Assembly: GCA_039029915.1 (NCBI GenBank)
Contig: JBCCFD010000068.1
Span: forward strand, 1-24,154
Direction: 5' to 3'
From: QQUD01 sp039029915
GTDB lineage: Bacteria; Chloroflexota; Anaerolineae; Promineifilales; Promineifilaceae
Length of the DNA: 24,154 bases
Made by a program: the position numbers and the translations under genes. The notes under the pieces were generated by a model. The model saw only the letters and a program-made list of their open reading frames with translations. It ran no database searches and was not told where the DNA came from. This document shows, piece after piece, positions 15,751 through 22,435 of this stretch (the first letter of the stretch is position 1; each line of letters begins with the position of its first letter).

Positions 15751-16689
15751 TTATTGAAAGCGACCAATTGGGCCAATGACTGCTGCCGTGCCGCAGGCAA
15801 ATGCCTCGGTACAGAGACCGTTCTCAATATCCGCCACCAGTTCTTTCACATCAATTTGAGCTTCTTCAACGGTGTACCCTAAATCGCGACCCAGTTCGAT
15901 GACAGAAGCGCGCGTAATGCCCGGCAAAATCGTCCCTGTCAAAGCTGGTGTTTTAATCGTATCGCCATACACAAAACAGATATTCATCCCCCCCATCTCT
16001 TCTACAAAGCAGCGTTCAATCGCATCCAGCCACAGCACCTGCCGAAAACCAAGCTTTTTCACCTTACGCGATATAAATTGGCTAGCCGCGTAGTTGCCAC
16101 CCGTTTTAGCCGCCCCGACACCACCGCGAACGGCCCGAACTTGCTCATCCTCGATATATACTGAAATCGGCTTAAACTGTTTGGCAAAGTGGGCTTCTAC
16201 AGGCGAAAAGATGATAAAGTGCATGTAGGATTGACCCACGCTTGCTCCTAAAGATGCTTCAATATTGATCAAGGCCGGACGAATGTAGAGGGATGTATTT
16301 TCCGCGGCAGGCACCCAATCGTAATCCATCTTAAGCAGCGAAACAATCGCTTCAAGATGCTCTTCTTCGTCAACGGTGGGAAGGGTCATGCGGGTGGCTG
16401 AATTGTTGAAACGACGAATATTATCGTGAATGCGGAATAAATTCACCGCACCATCTGGGCGACGATACGCTTTGGTGCCCTCGAAAATTTCTTGTGCATA
16501 ATGCAACACATTAGCAGTTGGATCAATTTGAAAGGGGGCATATGGCTCTATTTTGGCATCGTGCCAGCCATTTTCTTCATCATATTTTTGGGTAAACATG
16601 TAATTGGTGGTTATGCTACCAAACCCAAAACCTTCACTTTGGACTGGTTTTTCTTTGCCTGCTTCAACTGGGGTAACAGCTATTTCCAT
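15751..16689 (-). CDS. ilvE: Branched-chain amino acid aminotransferase, truncated by in-frame TAA
   Basis: 312 residues up to a TAA; the intact frame would give 356, the usual length of the type II family. The PLP enzyme exchanges the amino group between Leu/Ile/Val and 2-oxoglutarate. Visible: LHYAQEIFEGTKAYR (61-75), NNSATRM, RPALI, and GVGAAKTGGNYAASQ with catalytic Lys195, then VIGPIGRFQ just before the stop. Start ATG 16689 has AAGGAG 7 nt upstream. The stop replaces a residue normally Tyr (a TAT or TAC to TAA change), and 43 further codons follow in frame. A sequencing error, a recent null allele or a still-active shortened enzyme are all possible. Placed between mttB and the dimethylglycine-oxidase-like gene; its link to that pathway is unclear. 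Confidence 0.9.
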   Translation of the reverse strand: MEIAVTPVEAGKEKPVQSEGFGFGSITTNYMFTQKYDEENGWHDAKIEPYAPFQIDPTANVLHYAQEIFEGTKAYRRPDGAVNLFRIHDNIRRFNNSATRMTLPTVDEEEHLEAIVSLLKMDYDWVPAAENTSLYIRPALINIEASLGASVGQSYMHFIIFSPVEAHFAKQFKPISVYIEDEQVRAVRGGVGAAKTGGNYAASQFISRKVKKLGFRQVLWLDAIERCFVEEMGGMNICFVYGDTIKTPALTGTILPGITRASVIELGRDLGYTVEEAQIDVKELVADIENGLCTEAFACGTAAVIGPIGRFQ

Positions 16690-16890
16690 TTGGGACTCCT
16701 TTGGATGCTCTTTGAATTGATAGGTGATTTAGAACTTTGTTACCGAAGTTTTTAAATATTCCTTCCCTGGAAAATTTTTAAAATACTTTTGTAACGGGAT
16801 ATTTAGAGATGATGAGATTGAGTGAATAAAACCGGTCCCTAGTATTGCTCTCCATAAATTCGCTTTGAGTTATGAGGTTGGCAATATTCA

Positions 16891-16944
16891 ACAGTTTTCC
16901 GATTTGTTAACATAATAACAAGTTGCACACTTTCGGAAAACTGT
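16891..16944. repeat. Inverted repeat, 12-bp arms and 30-nt loop
   Basis: Perfect arms ACAGTTTTCCGA (16891-16902) and TCGGAAAACTGT (16933-16944). The loop contains a nested TTGTTA/TAACAA stem. First of three in a row. Confidence 0.75.
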
Positions 16945-16950
16945 ACTACT

Positions 16951-17003
16951 GTTTCGTCTACCGTGAATTGATGGGTAAAAATCGAGCAGAAGGTAGACGA
17001 AAC
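16951..17003. repeat. Inverted repeat, 12-bp arms and 29-nt loop
   Basis: Perfect arms GTTTCGTCTACC (16951-16962) and GGTAGACGAAAC (16992-17003), 6 nt after the preceding element. Confidence 0.75.
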
Positions 17004-17008
17004 CTCAG

Positions 17009-17051
17009 GTTCTGTTCATTTTGCTTTCCATCGTTTCATGCTGGACAGAAC
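17009..17051. repeat. Inverted repeat, 9-bp arms and 25-nt loop
   Basis: Arms GTTCTGTTC (17009-17017) and GGACAGAAC (17043-17051), one T-G wobble, 5 nt after the second element. It ends 29 nt from the mttB stop codon. Confidence 0.65.
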
Positions 17052-17055
17052 ACTC

Positions 17056-17090
17056 GTCCCTGATCCCTAATCCCAAGTCCCTAATCATAT
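17056..17090. repeat. Heptad-repeat array, word about RTCCCTA
   Basis: Units GTCCCTG, ATCCCTA, ATCCCAA, GTCCCTA, ATCATAT in register. The array overlaps the mttB stop codon (17081-17083), so its last units supply the end of the coding sequence. Confidence 0.65.
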
Positions 17091-18625
17091 AGCTCTACAT
17101 TTTCCAACTCTTTCGCGCGTTTGGCAATGTACTCTTGAAGGGCCTCATGTACGGCCGTATCCATGGCCGGCTTCTGATATTCTTTGACAATCAACTGCCA
17201 AAGTTTATGTGCCCTCTGCACAATATCCTCGCTACCAGCTTCCTGCCACGTCCCAAAGTTGCGGCGGTCAGCTAAAAACGGTGGATAAAACGCATCAGCA
17301 TACCGGCGCTGCGTATGTTCTGTCCCAAAATGGTGCCCGGCTGGACCTACTTCATCAATATAATCGAGCGCAAACGCATCTTCCGTAAATTCTGGCCCTT
17401 TTAGAAAATGCTGCATCATGGCTAAGTTTTCAGCATCCATCACAAATTTTTCCAAAGAAACGGTGAGTCCACCCTCAAGCCACCCCGTGGTGTGAGCAAT
17501 GTAGTTTGTGTGTGACAAAATACAAGGCCAAAGAGACCACATTGATTCTGAAGCCGCCTGAGCATCTGGTTCGTTTGCCATGTTTAGAGCCCCGCTACCG
17601 CGATAAGGCACATCATATTTCCGAGCCAGCTGCGCCCCAATAAACAAAGCCCATGCCCCCTCAGGCGTCCCAAAGGCTGGTGCGCCGCTTTTCATATCCA
17701 CATTAGTGGTAAAGCCGCCATAAATAACAGGAGAACCCGGATTTACCAGTTGGAGCAGCGCAATCCCAGCTAGCGCTTCAGCATTTTGCTGTGCCAAAGC
17801 AGCAGCAATGGTGACTGGACTCATGGCACCCGCCAAAATAAAGGGGGTCACAACGGTAAATTGACCGTGTTTGGCAAAGGTTATCATGCCCCCAAGCATG
17901 CGGTCATCGTAAACAAGGGGGCTGTTCACGTTAATAATCCCACCCGTTACGGCACCTTCTTCAGGCTTCAAATCTTGGCCGTGAATGATTTTTGCCATAT
18001 CGATAACATCACCCACAATGATACGGCCGTGTGAGACACCAAGCATTGGCTTGTCACTGTACACAGTGCCGACATAATAGTTTTCCAAATGCTTCTCATG
18101 AACAGGTACATCATGCATCACAACAGACTGTAACGGGCCAATATCAATCCCATTCGTCATTTGGGTTAGCTTTGCCAGTATCAAATAATCTTCTTTGGTG
18201 CCCGGCCGACGCCCTCGGCGTAAATCTGTGGTAAAAACCATTCCTGCATTGGCAAAACAGTTGATGGCATTTCCCCCAATGTAGCGACTGTTTTGAGGAT
18301 TCCTAGCGCGAAAATTAAAACCAGAAGGGGCCTTGCCAACCAATTCCATCAACAATCCTCGGTCGGGCCAAACATGGGAATTAACCATGTCTACCTTTGC
18401 ACCCGCTTTTTGCCATAAATCCATTGCCTCATCGTCTAAAAAGCGCATGCCGGTGTTTTCAAGAATGTGCATCGAGGCGTTGTGAATCTCTTCGATTTGG
18501 GCTTCGCTGGCAATTTCATAGGCAGGCCAAGGGTTACGCATTTGGCCTTTAGGTGTTGATAAATATGGGGTTTTTGGGGCTGATTTTACTGCTGTTCCTC
18601 GTCTTCTCTTTCTCGTTCGGCTCAT
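17081..18625 (-). CDS. Trimethylamine/betaine methyltransferase, MttB superfamily, non-pyrrolysine
   Basis: 514 residues, normal for the family. MttB-superfamily enzymes move a methyl group from a quaternary or tertiary amine to a corrinoid protein. After a basic leader (SRTRKRRRG) the family-wide sequence is clear: EIHNASMHILENTGMRF, NCFANAGMVFTTDLRRG, VMHDVPVHEKHL, GSPVIYGGFTTNVDMKSG and EVGPAGHHFGTEHTQ. The frame has no internal TAG, so it is not a pyrrolysine trimethylamine methyltransferase; it belongs with the MtgB-like members (glycine betaine and similar substrates). With dimethylglycine and sarcosine enzymes downstream, glycine betaine is the inferred substrate; carnitine or proline betaine remain possible. 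Start ATG 18625 has AGAGAGGA upstream. No corrinoid partner is in the window. A palindrome 20 bp upstream suggests TetR control. Confidence 0.9.
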   Translation of the reverse strand: MSRTRKRRRGTAVKSAPKTPYLSTPKGQMRNPWPAYEIASEAQIEEIHNASMHILENTGMRFLDDEAMDLWQKAGAKVDMVNSHVWPDRGLLMELVGKAPSGFNFRARNPQNSRYIGGNAINCFANAGMVFTTDLRRGRRPGTKEDYLILAKLTQMTNGIDIGPLQSVVMHDVPVHEKHLENYYVGTVYSDKPMLGVSHGRIIVGDVIDMAKIIHGQDLKPEEGAVTGGIINVNSPLVYDDRMLGGMITFAKHGQFTVVTPFILAGAMSPVTIAAALAQQNAEALAGIALLQLVNPGSPVIYGGFTTNVDMKSGAPAFGTPEGAWALFIGAQLARKYDVPYRGSGALNMANEPDAQAASESMWSLWPCILSHTNYIAHTTGWLEGGLTVSLEKFVMDAENLAMMQHFLKGPEFTEDAFALDYIDEVGPAGHHFGTEHTQRRYADAFYPPFLADRRNFGTWQEAGSEDIVQRAHKLWQLIVKEYQKPAMDTAVHEALQEYIAKRAKELENVELYD

Positions 18626-18645
18626 GCGATCCTCTCTAAGTGGGC

Positions 18646-18667
18646 TTACCGACTGTTTAGTCGGTAA
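18646..18667. promoter_or_regulatory. Probable TetR operator
   Basis: Perfect palindrome TTACCGACT, 4-nt spacer GTTT, AGTCGGTAA. It lies in the short divergent gap, 20 bp before the mttB start and 25 bp before the tetR start. Size and symmetry suit a TetR dimer, so one regulator could control both directions. A TAGAAT -10-like hexamer (18677-18682) for the regulator gene follows closely; its -35 is not evident. Confidence 0.75.
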
Positions 18668-18692
18668 TCGTTGTGATAGAATGGTATCAGCT

Positions 18693-19256
18693 ATGAGTAG
18701 AGTACGCAATCCTGAATTAAAAAGAAGGCAAATCATTGATGCTGCCCACAAAATTCTGCGTGAGGGTGGATATTTCAAGAAGTTTAGCCTAGACAGTGTG
18801 GCCAAAGAAGCCGGTGTCAGCAAAGGGGGGCTAATTCATCACTTTGAGTCAAAGGATGCCCTATTAACGGCCGTTTCCCAAGACGCTGCTCGCCAGTTTG
18901 AATCGCGTGTGGCTAAAGAACAGGACAATGCGAGTCAAGCGCCCGGAGATTTTCTTAAATCCTATATCAACGCTGTTTTTAAGCAGGAGATAGAGATCAA
19001 CTCCCAGTTAAGCCCGATGCTTCTTAGCTATATATCCGGGGAAAATAACAATACCCGCTTTGAATTTTGGCAAAAGTGTACCGACGATGACGGTATCGAC
19101 CCCATTCTGGGCACCATTATGCGGTTGGCGATTGACGGGCTCATTTACGCAGAAATGATTGATAAGAAACCGATTGATCCAACGCTTAGGCAAGCAATTC
19201 AACAACGCCTTTTAAAAATAGTAGAAGCAGAAAAAGCACACAAAAACAAAAACTAA
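18693..19256 (+). CDS. TetR family transcriptional regulator
   Basis: 187 residues from ATG 18693; in-frame ATG 18681 or upstream codons are alternatives, but those would run through the operator. The N-terminal helix-turn-helix is typical of TetR repressors: RRQIIDAAHKILREGG, then FSLDSVAKEAGVSKGGLIHHFESKDALL (about residues 30-60), close to BetI/YcdC-like members. The C-terminal ligand domain is helical and variable. It is divergent from mttB with a perfect palindrome between them, so it probably represses the demethylation cluster and itself, released by a pathway substrate or intermediate. The start lies about 10 nt from a -10-like TAGAAT, which would give a near-leaderless mRNA; that is tentative. 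Confidence 0.88.
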   Translation: MSRVRNPELKRRQIIDAAHKILREGGYFKKFSLDSVAKEAGVSKGGLIHHFESKDALLTAVSQDAARQFESRVAKEQDNASQAPGDFLKSYINAVFKQEIEINSQLSPMLLSYISGENNNTRFEFWQKCTDDDGIDPILGTIMRLAIDGLIYAEMIDKKPIDPTLRQAIQQRLLKIVEAEKAHKNKN

Positions 19257-19301
19257 CCAGCTTCATTAAATTCTATATCTTTTTTCCGTTCACATAATCG
19301 T

Positions 19302-19329
19302 CCGACAATGTTATGTTGACGGATATAAT
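19302..19329 (+). promoter_or_regulatory. Candidate promoter for rlmN
   Basis: A perfect -10 hexamer TATAAT (19324-19329) with CCGACA (19302-19307, 4 of 6 to TTGACA) 16 nt upstream. It would start transcription about 90 nt before the rlmN start and include the inverted repeat at 19350-19389 in the leader. Confidence 0.4.
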
Positions 19330-19349
19330 GTTGGCTAGGACGACTTGAA

Positions 19350-19389
19350 GCTGCGACAAATCTACCCGTTAAAATTAGTTTGTCGCAGC
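19350..19389 (+). repeat. Inverted repeat in the rlmN leader
   Basis: Perfect 11-bp arms GCTGCGACAAA (19350-19360) and TTTGTCGCAGC (19379-19389) with an 18-nt loop, 40 nt before the rlmN ATG. A second small hairpin AGCCA/TGGCT follows near 19404-19416. Together they could fold the leader as an attenuator or ribosome-access switch. Confidence 0.6.
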
Positions 19390-19428
19390 AGGAGTGCCAA
19401 AACCAGCCATTCTGGCTAAAATCCCCAT

Positions 19429-20487
19429 ATGGAAATCAAAGTGATTCCTCAAGGCACCAATCTCTATAATCTCAGCTATGAAGCGATGCATGCCCACCTC
19501 AAAAAGGTGGGTGGCACCACCTATCATGGCGATTTGGTGTGGCACTATCTTTACCGTCAGGAAGTGCAAAGCGTTGATGCTATGCATACGCTGCGTCAGG
19601 ATATTCGGGAGTCGCTTCAGCAAACAGCCTACGTTGCCCCTCTAAAAACATCTTTAGCGACGGACAGCGGGGATGGTTTCACCCGAAAATATTTGCTTGA
19701 ATGTAGCGATGGGCAGCTCATAGAGACGGTACAAATGGCGTTTAAAGGACGCTGGACTGCTTGCGTCAGCACCCAGGTTGGCTGCGCGATGGGATGTGTT
19801 TTCTGTGCAACGGGACAGATGGGCTTTACCAGACATTTAACGGCTGGTGAGATTGTAGCACAGGTGCTATACGTCAATCACCATTTGCGCCAGCAAGGGA
19901 CTCGACTGCGCAATATTGTGCTGATGGGCATGGGCGAACCGCTTCATAACTACGATGCCACATTAACGGCCGTTGACATTCTCATTAATCACAAAGGGCT
20001 AGCCATTGCCCCCAAGCACATCACGCTTAGCACCGTCGGCGTCGTTCCGGGCATCATTCGCCTAGCCGATGAACAACGAGCCATCCGTTTAGCAGTCAGC
20101 CTGCACGGCGCAACGGATGAGGAAAGAAGAAAACTTGTTCCTCTGGCTCACCGCTGGCCCTTGGGCAAGCTCATTGATGCCTGTAAATATTACACGGTTA
20201 AAAGAAATCGAAATATCTTTTTTGAGTGGACGTTAATCGAGGGAGAAAATGACCAACCTGAACAAGCCCATGCCTTAGGCAACTTGCTAAAAGAGGTCAA
20301 TTCACACATCAACCTCATTCCACTTAACCCAACCCACGGATATGGTGGACAGCCCACAAAACGACCGTCTGTCAAAACGTTCCAAGCCATTCTAACGAGC
20401 TATGGCATTCCGAGTACCGTTCGGCAGCGCCGGGGCATTGATATTGCGGCCGGGTGTGGCCAATTGAAGCATGAGGCGGTGAGGTGA
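19429..20487 (+). CDS. rlmN: Dual-specificity 23S rRNA/tRNA adenine C2-methyltransferase RlmN
   Basis: 352 residues. RlmN is a radical SAM enzyme that methylates C2 of A2503 in 23S rRNA and A37 in some tRNAs. The cluster cysteines are Cys119, Cys123 and Cys126 (GCAMGCVFC). Cys112, 7 residues before, and Cys343 in AAGCGQL are the conserved pair that form and resolve the protein-RNA adduct; this spacing equals the E. coli enzyme. Also seen: VLMGMGEPLHNYD (SAM site), STVGVVPGI, LAVSLHGATDEERRKLVP and INLIPLNPTHG. An alternative Cfr identity is less likely given the housekeeping look and absence of mobile genes. No ribosome site precedes ATG 19429. It is unrelated to the amine cluster. Confidence 0.95.
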   Translation: MEIKVIPQGTNLYNLSYEAMHAHLKKVGGTTYHGDLVWHYLYRQEVQSVDAMHTLRQDIRESLQQTAYVAPLKTSLATDSGDGFTRKYLLECSDGQLIETVQMAFKGRWTACVSTQVGCAMGCVFCATGQMGFTRHLTAGEIVAQVLYVNHHLRQQGTRLRNIVLMGMGEPLHNYDATLTAVDILINHKGLAIAPKHITLSTVGVVPGIIRLADEQRAIRLAVSLHGATDEERRKLVPLAHRWPLGKLIDACKYYTVKRNRNIFFEWTLIEGENDQPEQAHALGNLLKEVNSHINLIPLNPTHGYGGQPTKRPSVKTFQAILTSYGIPSTVRQRRGIDIAAGCGQLKHEAVR

Positions 20488-20573
20488 TGGTGTCGGTGAG
20501 TAATGGCGTAATGCAGTAACCAAACATCTGTTGCTTGCCACACTCAACCGACCACCTACCGCGAGGAGAAACC

Positions 20574-21398
20574 ATGTACACAACATTAATTGATGCCCAA
20601 ACAGTTGCAGCCCACCTCAATAATCCCGACTGGGTCCTTGTGGACTGTCGCTTTCAGCTTGCTGATGTGGCATGGGGGCAGGCGGAATATGAAAAAAGCC
20701 ATATTCCAGGGGCGATTTATGCTCATTTGGATGATGATTTAAGCAGTCCACCTATTACTGATAACGGCCGTCACCCTCTGCCGTCCCCTGAGGCCATGAG
20801 TGAAACGTTTAGCCGCATGGGGATCGATTCTTCCAAACAGGTGGTGGCTTATGACAATGCCAACGGCATGATGGCGTCTCGACTGTGGTGGATGTTGCGG
20901 TACATGGGGCACGAGGCGGTCGCCGTTCTTGATGGTGGCTGGGCAGCATGGGACGAGACGGACTTCGACACCTATTCTGGCGCAGAGCTTAACCCGCGCA
21001 CCGTTTTTACCGGTGAACCAAACGACTCCTGGCTTGTTCAAATTGGTGATGTTAACGAGGTGTCGTTTTTAGTCGATTCAAGAGCACCTGGCCGATATGC
21101 GGGTGAATTTGAACCTTTAGACCACAAAGCGGGACACATTCCCCATGCAGTTAATCATTTTTTTCAAACCAATTGGGATGAAAACGGCCGTTATTTACCC
21201 ACCGAACAAATCAAAGCCCAGATGGAAGCGCTGCTTGGTGACCAAGCGGCAGATGAAGCCGTCTTTTACTGCGGGTCGGGAGTCAGTGCCTGCGTTAATT
21301 TGTTAGCCCTAAAACACGCGGGGTTGGGAAACGGCCGTTTATATGCAGGCTCATGGAGCGAATGGAGCCGCACGGATAACCCAATAGAGACGAGCTAA
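20574..21398 (+). CDS. Sulfurtransferase, 3-mercaptopyruvate/thiosulfate type (tandem rhodanese)
   Basis: 274 residues with two rhodanese domains. The N-terminal domain is inactive (DCRFQLADVAWGQAEYEKSHIPGA; GMMASRLWWMLRYMGH) and the C-terminal one is catalytic (VDSRAPGRYAGE; YCGSGVSACVNLLAL). The active loop CGSGVS holds the persulfide Cys and resembles mercaptopyruvate sulfurtransferases (CGSGVT) more than thiosulfate rhodaneses (CRKGVT). It transfers sulfane sulfur to cyanide or thiols in cysteine and sulfur metabolism. ATG 20574 has GAGGAG 6 nt upstream, so the longer frame from 20535 is rejected. Three ACGGCCGT copies are present, all read Asn-Gly-Arg. It abuts the next gene (TAA immediately followed by ATG). 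Confidence 0.92.
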   Translation: MYTTLIDAQTVAAHLNNPDWVLVDCRFQLADVAWGQAEYEKSHIPGAIYAHLDDDLSSPPITDNGRHPLPSPEAMSETFSRMGIDSSKQVVAYDNANGMMASRLWWMLRYMGHEAVAVLDGGWAAWDETDFDTYSGAELNPRTVFTGEPNDSWLVQIGDVNEVSFLVDSRAPGRYAGEFEPLDHKAGHIPHAVNHFFQTNWDENGRYLPTEQIKAQMEALLGDQAADEAVFYCGSGVSACVNLLALKHAGLGNGRLYAGSWSEWSRTDNPIETS

Positions 21399-22265
21399 AT
21401 GAAACATTCACTTCAGCCTATCAAGACAGAATTCCAAAAAGTTCGCCAGCTCGAGGCAGAATTTGCCCGAGCTCGAGAAAGTTTACAGGATTCAGAAAGA
21501 TGTCTGGCTGAAGAACAAGCGGCCGTTAACGCCTTCCGAATGCACTGCCGCCTTACGATTGGTCATTGGGTAGACACCCTCATCGACCTGAGATCCCAAA
21601 AACAGGGTTTTCTCACTCAAAAACGACTCCTCGAACAAGATTTAGGCATCGATTCAGAAAATATTAACGAGGAGACAAATTCATCAAAAACACACTCATC
21701 CCAGCAAAAAGAAAACGTAGATAATCTCGCCTCTTCGATTCTGGAAGAGCTAATTGATGCAGACGCCCAGCGAGAGGCAGAAAAATCTTTGTATCGTGAC
21801 CTGGCCCGTCGTTTCCACCCAGACTTAGCCGATACCGACGTCGAAAAAGCGTATCGCACGTCTATCATGTCTGCGATTAACGTTGCCTATCAGCAGCGCG
21901 ACCTGCAAACATTACGTGATTTAGCCGGTGAAATTGATCCAAAAACACTCAACGAGATTAATGCCATTGACTCCTCTAAAATTCGCAAGCTACGAGAGCG
22001 GATTGTTCGTTGTCAGCGATATGAACGTAAAGTTCAACAGCAATTAAAAGCGTTACGACAAGAAAACACCGCCAAACTTTGGCAAAAATCCCAAGAGATT
22101 GAGCAAACACAAGTTACAGATTGGTGGCACGCTATCAAAAATAGCCTCGAAGAAGATGTTGTTCAATTGGAAGTGGACGTTGCTAATTTACAAGAGGAAG
22201 TCCAAACTCTCGAAACGCAAAAAGAAAATCGGCAAGAACAAGAAATATCACCCGCTGAGGAGTGA
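21399..22265 (+). CDS. Coiled-coil protein with J-domain-like HPD segment
   Basis: 288 residues, rich in Glu, Gln, Lys and Arg. Residues about 8-82 and 195-285 look like coiled coils (long runs without Gly or Pro, repeated charged heptads). Between them, residues 130-176 read like the core of a DnaJ J-domain: YRDLARRFHPD with HPD at 140-142, then helix III-like SAINVAYQQRDLQTLRDL. J-domains stimulate Hsp70 ATPase through HPD, so an Hsp70 co-chaperone or a J-like scaffold is inferred. There are no Gly/Phe or zinc-finger regions and no membrane segment. It directly follows the sulfurtransferase gene, so the two are co-transcribed, and ends before a strong terminator. Its client is unknown. Confidence 0.75.
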   Translation: MKHSLQPIKTEFQKVRQLEAEFARARESLQDSERCLAEEQAAVNAFRMHCRLTIGHWVDTLIDLRSQKQGFLTQKRLLEQDLGIDSENINEETNSSKTHSSQQKENVDNLASSILEELIDADAQREAEKSLYRDLARRFHPDLADTDVEKAYRTSIMSAINVAYQQRDLQTLRDLAGEIDPKTLNEINAIDSSKIRKLRERIVRCQRYERKVQQQLKALRQENTAKLWQKSQEIEQTQVTDWWHAIKNSLEEDVVQLEVDVANLQEEVQTLETQKENRQEQEISPAEE

Positions 22266-22291
22266 TAAAGTCGTAAACTAACAAATAAACG

Positions 22292-22363
22292 ACCCTGCCG
22301 CAAGCGCAAGGGGTATCGAAGTCTAAGAGGAGTTTTTCTTGCCACAAGTGGCGGGATATTCAA
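22292..22363. repeat. Pair of imperfect REP-like repeats
   Basis: Two related segments lie about 45 nt apart: CCTGCCGCAAGCGC followed by AAGGGGTATCGAA, and CTTGCCACAAGTGGC followed by GGGATATTCAA. The second forms small hairpins GCCAC/GTGGC (22341-22352) and GGGAT/ATCCC (22353-22367). They recall REP-type palindromic elements between convergent genes, but I cannot name a family. Confidence 0.4.
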
Positions 22364-22379
22364 TCCCCTATAGATAATA

Positions 22380-22419
22380 AAAAAGGGCACCGTCTGCTAT
22401 GGCAAACGGTGCCCTTTTT
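22380..22419. terminator. Bidirectional rho-independent terminator
   Basis: Stem GGGCACCGT (22385-22393) and ACGGTGCCC (22406-22414), 12-nt loop, flanked by A5 on the left and T5 on the right. It can therefore end transcripts from both the J-domain-like gene and the receiver gene. It is the only classic intrinsic terminator seen in the window. Confidence 0.92.
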
Positions 22420-22435
22420 CTGCTCCTGAAATAGC

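Larger units (their letters stand above)
16690..17080. other. Intergenic gap with three tandem inverted repeats
   Basis: 391 bp between the mttB stop and ilvE start, same strand. The ilvE-proximal part holds its ribosome site and AT-rich DNA; 16866-16879 has two heptads (TGAGTTA, TGAGGTT). From 16891 to 17051 three inverted repeats stand nearly end to end (listed separately), followed by a heptad array. No coding frame is convincing. Confidence 0.6.

Noticed and set aside
15751..15753. Recoding of the ilvE stop as pyrrolysine, suggested by the neighbouring mttB
   Set aside because: The stop is TAA, not TAG; the mttB homologue here has no internal TAG; and BCAT enzymes are not known to use pyrrolysine. 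A mutation or error is simpler.
16891..17051. Known riboswitch (glycine, cobalamin) for the demethylation cluster
   Set aside because: Position and pathway would fit, but I could not find the conserved cores of either class; the loops are AT-rich and unconserved between the three hairpins.
17081..18823. Longer start for the mttB homologue at 18823
   Set aside because: It would run through the TetR operator and the divergent regulator gene; ATG 18625 has a good ribosome site and the expected family N-terminus.
19429..20487. Cfr-type antibiotic resistance methyltransferase
   Set aside because: Close to RlmN across all motifs and lacking any mobile or resistance context.
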